NCBI RefSeq assembly: GCF_014042355.1
Contig: NZ_JACEZU010000003.1
Location: forward strand, 310,001-374,000
DNA from: Rugamonas apoptosis
Lineage (GTDB): Bacteria; Pseudomonadota; Gammaproteobacteria; Burkholderiales; Burkholderiaceae_D
Direction: 5' to 3'
DNA length: 64,000 nucleotides
Position 1 is the first letter of the stretch; the number at the start of each line of letters is the position of its first letter. The notes below the pieces were generated by a model. It worked only from the letters and a program-made list of their open reading frames with translations. It ran no database searches and was not told the origin of the DNA. Positions 1 to 8,357 of this stretch are shown piece after piece. A program made the translations under genes and the position numbers.

Positions 1-1402
1 GCGCCAGTGCCAGCAACTGTTCGTCCAGTACTTCCCAAAACACGAAGGGCGACTGGATGCCCTGCTTGGCAGTGAAATTGCGCATGATGGAGGCGCGGTA
101 GCTGTCATCGTCGAGCTGCGCCAGGCAGGCTGCGAACTGGGGTGCGCGGCGGCGCTGGAAGTCGGCGCTGTGCAGGTCGGCCGGCCCACGGTGGAAGGGG
201 TGGAAGAAGGCGCCGGGGATGGCGCTGAACACGGCGTCCCAGCACAGCAGGCCGAACAGGGAGTTGATCAGCCCGTTTTCCACGTAGTAGACGGGGGCGT
301 CGTCGCGGGTGAGGTAATCGCGCACCACCAGTTCCACGTAGCTCGCTTGCTCCGGCGGCGGCAGGCTCAAATCGATGCGCTCAGCCTGCGCGGGTGCGGC
401 GCCGGCCGGCTTGGCGTGGCCCAGGCTGCGCGCCAGGCGCGGCGCCATGCGCAGCAGTTGCAGGCGTTCGGCCTCGCTTTCCGGCTGCGCCCACGCCGTT
501 TGCAGCAGCGCGTAGGCCGCCGCGTGGCGCGCATCTTTTTCCAGCACGCGGATGGCGCGGGCGCGGGCGCCGGGGTAGGCGCAGTCGGCGTACAGCGCGT
601 GGGCGGCGGCCCAGTCCCGCTGCTTTTCCAGCTGCTGGGCGAATTGGAACACGAGCCGGTCGCGCCGGCTGCGCAGCCATTCATTGTCCGGCGCGCACGG
701 CGGCAGGTCGGCCAGCACGGCCGCGATCTCCTCGCCAGCCTGGAAGCGTTCGCGGCACTGGTGCAGTTGCAAATAGTTGTCGATGTCGTGGCGGGTGCGG
801 AAACCGCGCGCGGCCGGCGAGAACGCCACTTTTTCGTACTGGTAGATGCCCAGGTCCGACAGCACGAACTCGGTCCAGTCCTGGTGGTAGTTACCGAAGA
901 AGATCAGGCGCAAGCGGTCGCACAGCGGCTGGGTGACGATGTGGTAGACCTGGTCGCCCGCGTCCGGATACCAGGCCGAGAAGCGGTGGGCGCCTTCGTG
1001 GCGCGGGCGCAGCGCTTCCAGTTGCTCCGCCTTGCGCAGGGTCTTTTCCTGCGCCGACAGCGGGAACAGACGGCCGATTTCCGGCTTTTGCAGCAGCTCG
1101 AATAGTTGGTCCAGCGTGAGCACGGGGTCGGCCGTGATCCAGCCCTGGTCGGCCAGCGGCGCGGCGGCGGCCATGCTGTTGCCGATCTCGGCGTAGCTCA
1201 GCTTGCTGGCGCGGAACAGTTCGCCCTTGCGCATCACCATGCGCACGAACAGGGCGCGGGCGGTCTGGGGCAGGGTGGGGAAGGCCTGCAGGAAGGCCCG
1301 TTCGTCGGCCGTCAGCAGGTCGTCGTAGCGTTCGCCTATCCAGGTCAGGACGAGCTGAAAGTTGTCCAGATAGTAAAACGGGTTTTCCAGGACTTTGATC
1401 AT
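1..1402 (-). CDS. FAN1-like structure-specific nuclease (VRR-NUC protein), C-terminus cut by window edge
   Basis: About 467 codons are visible, starting at ATG 1402 (MIKVLENPFYYLDNF). The N-terminal part carries WIGERYDDLLTADERAFL and VRMVMRKGELFRASKLSYAEIG, which match the bacterial FAN1 family (Pseudomonas FAN1 is about 560 aa). The family cuts branched DNA and interstrand crosslinks. The catalytic VRR-NUC residues lie near the C-terminus and so outside the window. A perfect LexA box lies 25 bp upstream, so damage induction is likely. No strong ribosome binding site is seen. This frame ends only at the window edge; open frames on the other strand here are shadows. Confidence 0.85.
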   Translation of the reverse strand, partial: MIKVLENPFYYLDNFQLVLTWIGERYDDLLTADERAFLQAFPTLPQTARALFVRMVMRKGELFRASKLSYAEIGNSMAAAAPLADQGWITADPVLTLDQLFELLQKPEIGRLFPLSAQEKTLRKAEQLEALRPRHEGAHRFSAWYPDAGDQVYHIVTQPLCDRLRLIFFGNYHQDWTEFVLSDLGIYQYEKVAFSPAARGFRTRHDIDNYLQLHQCRERFQAGEEIAAVLADLPPCAPDNEWLRSRRDRLVFQFAQQLEKQRDWAAAHALYADCAYPGARARAIRVLEKDARHAAAYALLQTAWAQPESEAERLQLLRMAPRLARSLGHAKPAGAAPAQAERIDLSLPPPEQASYVELVVRDYLTRDDAPVYYVENGLINSLFGLLCWDAVFSAIPGAFFHPFHRGPADLHSADFQRRRAPQFAACLAQLDDDSYRASIMRNFTAKQGIQSPFVFWEVLDEQLLALA

Positions 1403-1426
1403 TGCGGCGGACGGACGGCGGGATAA

Positions 1427-1442
1427 CTGTATTTATGTACAG
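1427..1442. promoter_or_regulatory. LexA (SOS) box upstream of the FAN1-like gene
   Basis: The sequence is CTGT-ATTTATGT-ACAG, an exact match to the CTGT-N8-ACAG LexA operator known in gamma- and betaproteobacteria. It ends 25 bp before the nuclease start codon, a position expected to block its promoter. No other gene is oriented to use it, since the phasin gene on the other side reads toward it. Confidence 0.8.
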
Positions 1443-1499
1443 TCTATCGCGTCCGGCGCCGCTTGCCCAGCACATTCGTGCCGGGCGGGGGAGACGTGC

Positions 1500-2063
1500 T
1501 TACTTCCTGGCGGCCTTGGCGGCCTTGGTGCTGCCCTGTTCCACGACGGCCGAGGCCTTGGCGATCTGGGTTTCGACCGCCGCCACGGCTTCCTTGGTGG
1601 CCTTGGTCACCTGCTCATAGCCGGCGAAGGCGTTGTCGATGGCCGTTTTGACGATCTGCACGGCGTTCTCCGAGCCGGGGCGCACGTTCTTGGTCACGTC
1701 GTAGATCAGCGCGCTCAGGTTGCTCTTCGCTTCGGCCATGTGGGCGTCGGCGGCGCGCGTGAATTCCTCGCGGATCTCGGCGATGATGTCGCCCAGTTGC
1801 TGGTTGTAGGCGGCCGCGCCGGCCATGCCTGGCTGCACGTGGGAGGCGGCCAGTTCCATGGCGGCCTTCGCATCCTGGGCCTGGCTGATGGCCTTGCCGG
1901 CGGCCAGGCTGTCTTCGACGTTCGATTTGGCGGTGGCCATGTTGAGCGCCACCACTTGCTCCACGCCCTGGACGGCCCGGTTGGTCAGGGTGCTGAAGGT
2001 TTCAAGCTGAAATTCGAACAGGGCTTTGGTGGCGTTGGCAAATTGTTCGGGATTCGTAAACAT
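1500..2063 (-). CDS. phasin family protein (PHA granule-associated)
   Basis: 187 aa, start ATG 2063 with a good GAGGAG site 6 nt upstream. The N-terminus MFTNPEQFANATKALFEFQ and the long amphipathic, Ala-rich helices (about residues 5-110) are typical of the phasin_2 family. These proteins coat polyhydroxyalkanoate granules in the cytoplasm and control their size. The tail is Lys/Ala-rich (KAAKAARK). It is monocistronic, with no PHA synthase gene in the window. The family call is firm; granule binding is inferred from the family. Confidence 0.88.
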   Translation of the reverse strand: MFTNPEQFANATKALFEFQLETFSTLTNRAVQGVEQVVALNMATAKSNVEDSLAAGKAISQAQDAKAAMELAASHVQPGMAGAAAYNQQLGDIIAEIREEFTRAADAHMAEAKSNLSALIYDVTKNVRPGSENAVQIVKTAIDNAFAGYEQVTKATKEAVAAVETQIAKASAVVEQGSTKAAKAARK

Positions 2064-2153
2064 AGGTTCTCCTCGTTGTGATGGGATGTGGCTATCGTTT
2101 GTGTGAAACCGGTGTTGCGGAATCGTCGGGCTGTCCCGTGCGCTTGCTCCCCA

Positions 2154-2402
2154 TTATTTAGCAAGTGAAGGCTTTTCGCAACGGCTATCGCGGTAGGGGC
2201 CGCCGGCCCGCTCCCAGCCCGGCCCCAGCGGCGTTTGCGAACAGGTGGTGGCGCCATCGAGCTTGCTGCGCCATTTGTACCAGGGCGCCGGCGCGGCCCA
2301 CAGGGCGGCGCTGGCCAGCAGCAGGGTGGTTGCCAGCGTGCTGGCCAGGGCGGCCGCCAGCGGGGCCGGCAGCGGGCGGCGGCGCGACGGAGCGGGCGTC
2401 AT
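2154..2402 (-). CDS. small secreted protein of unknown function
   Basis: 82 aa from ATG 2402; a longer in-frame start at 2459 would overlap the upstream gene and is less likely. Residues 1-38 look like a signal peptide: Arg-rich start, a hydrophobic Ala/Leu stretch, then an AAPAP cleavage region. The mature part contains APWYKWRSKLDG and two cysteines (TTCSQT, SRCEK) that could form a disulfide after export. I do not recognise a characterised family. It starts 19 bp after the diguanylate cyclase gene and may be co-transcribed with it. Confidence 0.6.
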   Translation of the reverse strand: MTPAPSRRRPLPAPLAAALASTLATTLLLASAALWAAPAPWYKWRSKLDGATTCSQTPLGPGWERAGGPYRDSRCEKPSLAK

Positions 2403-2421
2403 GGCGTTCTCGCGAGGTGAT

Positions 2422-3579
2422 TCAAGGCAGTTGCAGGGCGCACACCTGGTTGCGCCCACCTTCCTTGGCCGCGTACAGCAGCTTGTCGGCCGTGGCGATC
2501 ATGGTTTGCTGGGCCGCGATGCTCTCCGGTTCGGAAAAATCGATGCTGGCCACGCCGAAGCTGGCCGTGGCGCGGATCATGTGCTCGCCGTGCGGCACGG
2601 GGTTGGAGGCCAGCGCCTGGCGCAGCCGCTCGGCCAGTTGCACCCCGCCGCGTAAATCCGTCTCCGGCAAGATCAACAGGAATTCCTCGCCGCCGTAGCG
2701 CACCACGCTGTCGATGCTGTCGCGCGTCATCGATTGCATCAGGCCGGCGAAGGTCAGCAGCACGGCGTCGCCGCCGTGGTGGCCGAAGTTGTCGTTGACG
2801 CTCTTGAAGTGGTCCAGGTCGCACATGATGACGGTCAGGCTCAGGCGGTAGCGCTGGGCGCGCGACAGTTCCGTTTCCAGCAGTTGGTCGTGCAGGTGGC
2901 GGCGGTTGAAACAGCCCGTGAGCGGGTCGCGCACGGACAGGTTCTTGAGCACGGTCTGGGCCCGGAATTCGTCGCGCCACAGCAGCTGGTAGCGGCGCGC
3001 GGCCACGTAGCCAAATACATTGGCCAGCACCAGCAGGGTGGCCATGGTGGCCAGCTCCACCTCGCGCATGTTGCCCAGCAGCCGGGCCAGTACCACGAAG
3101 CCGATGGTGGCCGTGACGGCCACCGCCAGCGCATACAGCAGCCGGTTCGGAATATAAATGTAGAGCACAATGATCAGGATGGTCATCGAGATCGCGTGCA
3201 GCGAAAACTCGGACGAACGCCACGCCGAGATCAGCAGGAAGCCGGCGCAGGCCGCCACCTCCGTGATGGTAGCCACGATGCGGGCCATGCGCAGCGAACG
3301 GGGATAGCGCCGCAACAGCATCAGGCTGGTGAGCGCGATGCCCACCACCAGCAGGCGCGCGCCCACCAGCAGCGCGCTGTGGGCCGTGTAGCCCATCCAC
3401 ATCACGTCGGTGATGGCGAAGCCCAGGTAGAACACGGAGCAGAACAGGAACGTCACGCGCAACTGGGCCTGGGTGTCGCCCAGGTGGTGCAGCTGGAAGC
3501 GGCGCTCGGCGTCGGCGTTGCGGAATTCGCTGCGGATGGGCGCGATGTCGAGCGCCAGGGGAGCGGGGCGGGGTCGCAT
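2422..3579 (-). CDS. membrane-bound diguanylate cyclase (GGDEF)
   Basis: 385 aa from ATG 3579, 4 bp after the stop of the kinase gene, so translation is probably coupled. Residues about 40-200 hold five or six hydrophobic helices (for example LLVVGIALTSLMLL and MTILIIVLYIYI). The C-terminal GGDEF domain starts at RDPLTGCFNRRHL and has the intact active site RYGGEEF, so it should make c-di-GMP from two GTP. The inhibitory RxxD site five residues before GGEEF is not canonical (DSID), so product inhibition may be weak. It probably acts as the output of the neighbouring sensor kinase. Confidence 0.88.
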   Translation of the reverse strand: MRPRPAPLALDIAPIRSEFRNADAERRFQLHHLGDTQAQLRVTFLFCSVFYLGFAITDVMWMGYTAHSALLVGARLLVVGIALTSLMLLRRYPRSLRMARIVATITEVAACAGFLLISAWRSSEFSLHAISMTILIIVLYIYIPNRLLYALAVAVTATIGFVVLARLLGNMREVELATMATLLVLANVFGYVAARRYQLLWRDEFRAQTVLKNLSVRDPLTGCFNRRHLHDQLLETELSRAQRYRLSLTVIMCDLDHFKSVNDNFGHHGGDAVLLTFAGLMQSMTRDSIDSVVRYGGEEFLLILPETDLRGGVQLAERLRQALASNPVPHGEHMIRATASFGVASIDFSEPESIAAQQTMIATADKLLYAAKEGGRNQVCALQLP

Positions 3580-3583
3580 CGGT

Positions 3584-5770
3584 TCAGCGCGGCGCCACGG
3601 CCGGTAACAGTAGCGTGAAGCAGGTACCCTGGCCCGCCGTGCTGGCCGCCTCGATACGCCCGCCCAGCACGCCGGTGATGATGTTGTGGGTGATGTACAG
3701 CCCCAGTCCGCTGCTGCCGTGGCCCAGGCGCGTGGTGTAGAACGGGTCGTAGATCCGCGCCAGCGGCGCCGCCGCGATACCCACGCCATCGTCGGCCAGC
3801 GTCAGCTCCACCTCGCCGGACGCCGTGGGGCGGGCGCGGATGGTGATGGTGCCGGCCGTGCGGCCGTCGAAGCCATGCAGCACGCTGTTGTCGAACAAAT
3901 GGGTCAGGGCCTGGTCCAGCGGGCCGGGGTAGCTGTCGAGCTCCAGGTTGGGGGCGATATCTTCGATTACGGTCAGCTCGCAGTGCTTGACGGCCGCCTG
4001 CAACGGCACCACCAGTTCCGCCACCAGGCGGTCGAGCAGGAAGCGGCGCCGTTGCGAGCTGGCCGCGTCCACGGCGATGCGCTTGAAGCTGTCGACCAGG
4101 CCGGCCGCGCGCTTGAGGTTGCGCACCACCACTTCGTCCGCCTCGGCCGCCTGCGCCAGGAATTGCTCTAGCGCTGAACGGCGCAAGCCGCCTTCCACGT
4201 CCTGGCGCAGCACGCGCAGGCGCTCGCTCATGGTGGTGGTCATGATCAGGCTGTTGCCGATGGGCGTATTCAGTTCGTGCGCCACGCCCGCCACCAGCGT
4301 GCCCAGCGCGGCCAGCTTGTCGCGCCGCACCAGCTCGTCCTGGGTCATGCTCAGATTGACGAGCGCCGTGCTCAATTCTTCGTTGGCCATTTCCGCCTGT
4401 TCCTTGGCCTTGCGCAGTTCGGCCGTGCGGCTTGCCACCTGTTCCTCCAGCCGTTCCTGGTGGCGCGCCAGTTCTTCCTCGCGCCGGGCGCGCACGATGG
4501 CGATGCCGGCCAAGTGGGCGGCCACGCTGATCAGGCGCTGGTCTTCGGCGGCGGGCGAGCGCACTTCGCGGTAGTACATGGCGAACGAGCCCAGCACCTT
4601 GTCGCCGTCCAGCAGGATGGGTATCGACCAGCAAGCCCGCAAGCCATGGGGGGCGGCCAGTTGTTTGTACGGCGCCCACAGCGGATCGACCTGGATGTCG
4701 GACACGATCACCATCTCCTTGCGGAACATGGCCGTGCCGCAGGAGCCCACGCCGGGGCCGATGGCGAGGCCGTCCAGCGCGCGCAGGTAGTCGGGCGGCA
4801 GGCTGGGGCCGGCCGCCGCGGTGACGGTGCGCCCGTCCGCTTGCAGCAGCATCATCGAGCACAGCACGCCGTCGGCCTGGGACTCGATCAGCAGCATCAA
4901 TTGGTCCAGTGTGGCTTGCAGCGGCGCGCCGCCGGCCACCATTTCCAGCAATTTGTTCTGGCCTTCGCGCAGCGCCTCGGCGCGCTTGCGCTGCGTGACG
5001 TCCGCCAGCCGGATGTGCATCAGGCGCCGGCCCGGCACGTCCAGCGCCACCATGCGCAGTTCGCAATCGATGGGGCGGCCGCTGCCGTGGCTGAAACGGG
5101 CTTCGAACACGCGGATATCGCCAGCCGTCACCATGGCCATCTGCTCGGCCAGCCGGTCGGCCGAACTCTTGCCGTCCGCCTGTAACGGTGGGCACAGGGC
5201 CAGCAGGCTCGATTGCAGCAGCACGCTTTCCGTGCGGCCCAACAACTGGCAGGTGCAGCGGTTCACGTTGAGCAGGCGGTTGTGTTCCAGGTCCAGCAGC
5301 AGCACCGCGTCGGGCGAGGCGGCCAGCATGGTGTGGTAATTGACTTCGAGGTCGTCCAGCCGTGGCATGGCTGGCGCGGCGTCGCGGCCCAGCTGGGCCA
5401 CGATCTGCTCGGCCAATGCCGCGGCCTGGAACGGCAGGGCCAGGTAGTGGCTGGCACCGGCCGCCATGGCGCGTACGCGCTCGTCCTCGCTGGGGATGGC
5501 CGACAGCAGGAACACGGGGGCATGGACGCGCGCGCCTTGGCTGAGGCGCTGGCACAGTTCGAAACTGGCGCTGCCGGCCAGCGTCACATCCAGCAGCACC
5601 AGCGCGATGTCGCCCTGGCTGGCGGCGCTGAGTACGCTGTCACCCTTGCTGACCGAGTGCAGCACCAGGCCATGTTGCGACAGCAGGCGCTGCAGCTCGG
5701 ACAGGTCCGGCGCCGAACTGGTGGCGATCAGCACAGTGTGCGCGAGGCCGGAAGGGGGCAGCTGGGTCAT
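3584..5770 (-). CDS. REC-PAS-GAF sensor histidine kinase
   Basis: 728 aa, soluble. Order: receiver-like domain (1-125), PAS (about 143-262), GAF (about 275-428), coiled coil (430-480), HisKA with the phosphorylated His at 498 in HELNTP, and HATPase with N box (N628), DDGVGI and GSSGLGLYI. The receiver keeps Asp61 but lacks the acidic pair near its start (VLIATSSAPD) and the conserved Lys (ALPF instead of KPF). It is therefore probably a degenerate, non-phosphorylated receiver. The adjacent diguanylate cyclase gene suggests the signal feeds c-di-GMP synthesis. No cognate response regulator is adjacent. Confidence 0.88.
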   Translation of the reverse strand: MTQLPPSGLAHTVLIATSSAPDLSELQRLLSQHGLVLHSVSKGDSVLSAASQGDIALVLLDVTLAGSASFELCQRLSQGARVHAPVFLLSAIPSEDERVRAMAAGASHYLALPFQAAALAEQIVAQLGRDAAPAMPRLDDLEVNYHTMLAASPDAVLLLDLEHNRLLNVNRCTCQLLGRTESVLLQSSLLALCPPLQADGKSSADRLAEQMAMVTAGDIRVFEARFSHGSGRPIDCELRMVALDVPGRRLMHIRLADVTQRKRAEALREGQNKLLEMVAGGAPLQATLDQLMLLIESQADGVLCSMMLLQADGRTVTAAAGPSLPPDYLRALDGLAIGPGVGSCGTAMFRKEMVIVSDIQVDPLWAPYKQLAAPHGLRACWSIPILLDGDKVLGSFAMYYREVRSPAAEDQRLISVAAHLAGIAIVRARREEELARHQERLEEQVASRTAELRKAKEQAEMANEELSTALVNLSMTQDELVRRDKLAALGTLVAGVAHELNTPIGNSLIMTTTMSERLRVLRQDVEGGLRRSALEQFLAQAAEADEVVVRNLKRAAGLVDSFKRIAVDAASSQRRRFLLDRLVAELVVPLQAAVKHCELTVIEDIAPNLELDSYPGPLDQALTHLFDNSVLHGFDGRTAGTITIRARPTASGEVELTLADDGVGIAAAPLARIYDPFYTTRLGHGSSGLGLYITHNIITGVLGGRIEAASTAGQGTCFTLLLPAVAPR

Positions 5771-5894
5771 TGATTAAACGGATCGTTGCACTCGGGTAAG
5801 GCAAGTGTAGTACAAGATGGCGGGCGGGAGGCGGTTCGCGGCGGTGGCGGTGTCAATTTAGCCGCGTATGGCGCCTGCAATGTTGCGCAAAATG

Positions 5895-5926
5895 AAAAAA
5901 GCCGCGAACTCGTGAAAGTTCGCGGC
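5895..5926 (-). terminator. terminator of tRNA-Leu copy 1
   Basis: A 9-bp stem (GCCGCGAAC/GTTCGCGGC) with an 8-nt loop, followed on the minus strand by six T. It sits just downstream of tRNA-Leu copy 1. The stem differs from the other copies by paired changes. Confidence 0.9.
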
Positions 5927-5947
5927 TGTTTCGCGTATCCGGTAGAG

Positions 5948-6034
5948 TGGTGCCCACGGAGGGACTCGAACCCCCACACCTTGCGGCACATGGACCTGAA
6001 CCATGCGCGTCTACCAATTCCGCCACGTGGGCAC
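5948..6034 (-). tRNA. tRNA-Leu(CAG), copy 1
   Basis: 87 nt including an encoded CCA. The acceptor stem is GTGCCCA/TGGGCAC. The anticodon arm is CATGG-TTCAGGT-CCATG with anticodon CAG, which reads CUG. The T loop is TTCGAGT, and the long variable arm is typical of class II tRNAs. The gene is identical to three other copies in this window. Confidence 0.97.
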
Positions 6035-6085
6035 TGTTACTGCTTGCTGCTGACTGTCGCCGCATGTGCTGCAACAGAGGCACGC

Positions 6086-6114
6086 ATCATAATGGACGAC
6101 TCGGCGTCCGTCAA
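6086..6114 (-). promoter_or_regulatory. promoter of tRNA-Leu copy 1
   Basis: TTGACG, 17 bp, TATGAT on the minus strand; the -10 ends about 50 bp upstream of the tRNA 5' end. Both hexamers are close to the sigma-70 consensus. Confidence 0.75.
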
Positions 6115-6197
6115 TAGCGATGTGCGACGTTTTACGTACTTCCCGTGCGATCAGCACGGATGCGGCGCGAATGCGGCGTGGGCGGCGGCCTGGAATG

Positions 6198-6229
6198 AAA
6201 AAAGCCGCGGACTCGTGAAAGTCCGCGGC
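6198..6229 (-). terminator. terminator of tRNA-Leu copy 2
   Basis: Stem GCCGCGGAC/GTCCGCGGC with six T on the minus strand. Compared with copy 1, the A-T pair at the seventh stem position is replaced by G-C on both arms, a compensatory change that supports the hairpin. Confidence 0.9.
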
Positions 6230-6250
6230 TTTTTCGCGTATCCGGTAGAG

Positions 6251-6337
6251 TGGTGCCCACGGAGGGACTCGAACCCCCACACCTTGCGGCACATGGACCT
6301 GAACCATGCGCGTCTACCAATTCCGCCACGTGGGCAC
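6251..6337 (-). tRNA. tRNA-Leu(CAG), copy 2
   Basis: 87 nt with encoded CCA and anticodon CAG, identical in sequence to copies 1, 3 and 4. It has its own promoter and terminator. Confidence 0.97.
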
Positions 6338-6382
6338 TGCGTTTTACTCTTGCTCCGCCGCGTGTTCTGCGGCAGAGGCAAG

Positions 6383-6411
6383 ATAATGAGGCATGCGCGC
6401 CGCGCCGTCAA
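6383..6411 (-). promoter_or_regulatory. promoter of tRNA-Leu copy 2
   Basis: TTGACG, 17 bp, CATTAT on the minus strand. It lies in the short gap between the serine hydrolase stop and the tRNA. The -35 and spacing match those of copy 1, as expected for a duplicated unit. Confidence 0.65.
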
Positions 6412-6426
6412 GGGCGGCGCCGCACT

Positions 6427-7863
6427 TTAATTGAAATACATGGCGTTGACCTTGCCGGCCGCGTCCAGTTGCAGCAGCAGCAGGGCGCTGTCGGTGTGCG
6501 ACTTGAGCAGGTAGCGGTAGACGGTGCTGCCGTTGTCGGTGCGGCTGTCGACCAGGCCGAACTGTTCCAGCGGGCCGAAACTGGCCGCCACGCTGGCGTA
6601 GGCGTCGAACGCGCCGCCAGCCAGGCGGGCCGCCTCGCTGGCCGTGTAACGTTCCGGGTGGAAGGTGTTGTTGAGTACGTCGTCCACCAGGCTGCGCGCC
6701 AGCGCCCCCACTTGCGGTTGCGGGTCGGGTACGGTCTGCCATGCCAGCGTGGGATTGATGCGGGCCACGATGCCGGCCGAGATGCGTTCGGGCAGGGCGT
6801 CGCCCTGGTTGGTGAACACGATCACGGTCAAGCCTTCGCGGTAGTGGCGTTCGAACTGCGTGTGGAAGCCTTGCACATGGCCGTTGTGCCACACGTAAGG
6901 ATGGCCGTTGATGGCGTCCGGCACCCAGCCCATGCCGTACTGGGCCACGCTGCCGTCGTTCAGCACGGCGGGCGTCCACATGATGTCGCGCGACTGGCGG
7001 GTGAGGATGCGCTCGCCGTACAGGGCCGCGTCCCATTTGGCCAGGTCGGGCGCGCTCATGCGCAGGCCGCCGGCCGCGTCATCGTCGCCGGGGAACAGGG
7101 CGTTCTCCGGTTGCCAGCCGTTGTCCCACAGGTAGCCCGACGCTTCCGTGCCCGGCGCGGAAGGCGCGGTGACGAGCGCGGCCGTGCTCATGCCCAGCGG
7201 CGTGAAGATGCGGCGCTGGAGGAAATCGAAGTAGGGCAGGCCGCTGATTTTCTCGATCACCATGCCCGCCATGAAGTACCCCATGTTGCTGTAGCTGTGG
7301 GTGCTGCCGGGCGGCGTGTCGAGCGCAATCGTGCCCATCAGGCTGATCAATTCGTCTTGCGTGTAGTGGTGCTGCGGGTCGTACAGCGGCGCCAGTTGCT
7401 GCTGGAAGTCGCGCGGGAAGCCGGCCGTGTGCTGCAGCAGCTGGCGCACGGTGATGTCCTTCCAGCTGGCCGGCGCAGTGGGGAACAGCTGCGCGATGTG
7501 CTGGTCCAGCGACAGTTTGCCGTCCTGTACCAGCAGCATGACGCCGGCCGCAGCGAACTGCTTGGTGACGGAGCCGATGTGGTAGATGGTGTCCGGCGCG
7601 GCGGCCTGCTTCAGTTCGATGTTGGCCAGGCCGTAGCCTTTTTGCAGGATGGGGGTGCCGTTGCTGGCCACCAGCACGGTCAGGCCGGGAATGTGCTGCT
7701 TGCTCATCTGCGCCTGCACGTAGCTGTCGATGTCGGCCAGGGTGGCGTTGCTGATGACGGTGGTGGCGGCCGTCACGTCCGGCGCGGTGGCCGATTTTTC
7801 GTTGGAGCCGCAGGCGCACAGCGCGGCGGCCAGGACGGCGGCGGTAAGGCATTGCTTGATCAT
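6427..7863 (-). CDS. serine hydrolase, beta-lactamase/penicillin-binding-protein class C fold, lipoprotein
   Basis: 478 aa from ATG 7863. The N-terminus has a lipoprotein-type signal with a likely lipidated Cys18 (LCAC-GS). The family signature residues are present: SVTK (SxxK nucleophile), YSN (YxN) and HNGHVQG (HxG). A C-terminal extension of roughly 100 aa follows, as in many family members. The substrate is unknown; the family includes peptidases, esterases and beta-lactamase-like proteins, so no resistance role can be claimed. It sits between tRNA-Leu copies 2 and 3, in the same direction. An open frame continues upstream into tRNA copy 3 but has no coding sense there. Confidence 0.87.
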   Translation of the reverse strand: MIKQCLTAAVLAAALCACGSNEKSATAPDVTAATTVISNATLADIDSYVQAQMSKQHIPGLTVLVASNGTPILQKGYGLANIELKQAAAPDTIYHIGSVTKQFAAAGVMLLVQDGKLSLDQHIAQLFPTAPASWKDITVRQLLQHTAGFPRDFQQQLAPLYDPQHHYTQDELISLMGTIALDTPPGSTHSYSNMGYFMAGMVIEKISGLPYFDFLQRRIFTPLGMSTAALVTAPSAPGTEASGYLWDNGWQPENALFPGDDDAAGGLRMSAPDLAKWDAALYGERILTRQSRDIMWTPAVLNDGSVAQYGMGWVPDAINGHPYVWHNGHVQGFHTQFERHYREGLTVIVFTNQGDALPERISAGIVARINPTLAWQTVPDPQPQVGALARSLVDDVLNNTFHPERYTASEAARLAGGAFDAYASVAASFGPLEQFGLVDSRTDNGSTVYRYLLKSHTDSALLLLQLDAAGKVNAMYFN

Positions 7864-8028
7864 GGTGGGAGCCTCTTGCGGTTGGCCCGATGCCTCGCAT
7901 GGGATCGGTATGGCCGGCAGTGTCGGGCTTGCTTGCTGTATTGGCAATGGCCGATGGCGAAGGCGTGCGCGGCGGCACTGGTGGTATCGCGCCATGACAC
8001 CGGCTGGCGCGCGGGCGGGGCAGAAATG

Positions 8029-8060
8029 AAAAAAGCCGCAGACTCGTGAAAGTCTGCGGC
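8029..8060 (-). terminator. terminator of tRNA-Leu copy 3
   Basis: Stem GCCGCAGAC/GTCTGCGGC with six T on the minus strand. The sixth pair is A-T here instead of the G-C of copies 1 and 2, again changed on both arms. Confidence 0.9.
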
Positions 8061-8080
8061 TTGTTCCTGTATCCGGTAGA

Positions 8081-8167
8081 TGGTGCCCACGGAGGGACTC
8101 GAACCCCCACACCTTGCGGCACATGGACCTGAACCATGCGCGTCTACCAATTCCGCCACGTGGGCAC
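8081..8167 (-). tRNA. tRNA-Leu(CAG), copy 3
   Basis: 87 nt with encoded CCA and anticodon CAG, identical to the other three copies. The spacer between its 3' end and the terminator differs slightly from the others. Confidence 0.97.
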
Positions 8168-8208
8168 TGCGGGCTGTAGCTGTTCGCTACAACGTTGCAA
8201 CGGGGCGT

Positions 8209-8238
8209 ATCTTACTGGAGTGCAAGCGTCGTGGTCAA
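8209..8238 (-). promoter_or_regulatory. promoter of tRNA-Leu copy 3
   Basis: TTGACC, 18 bp, TAAGAT on the minus strand, about 42 bp upstream of the tRNA 5' end. Confidence 0.6.
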
Positions 8239-8304
8239 TGGCGAAATAGGGCTTAATATGAAATATTTTCAGTGCGCAGTTTCGACATTTCACGTTCGGA
8301 AATG

Positions 8305-8336
8305 AAAAAAGCCGCAGACTCGTGAAAGTCTGCGGC
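8305..8336 (-). terminator. terminator of tRNA-Leu copy 4
   Basis: Stem GCCGCAGAC/GTCTGCGGC, the same as copy 3, with six T on the minus strand and also a short T run on the plus strand. Confidence 0.9.
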
Positions 8337-8357
8337 TTTTTTGCGTATCCGGTAGAG

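Noticed and set aside
1437..1442. GTACAG here as another half-site of the proposed MocR element
   Set aside because: It is part of the LexA box, and no second half-site occurs 25 bp away on either side.
6250..8049. A 599-codon open frame on the plus strand
   Set aside because: It begins inside tRNA-Leu copy 2 and is antisense to the serine hydrolase gene, which has its signature residues.
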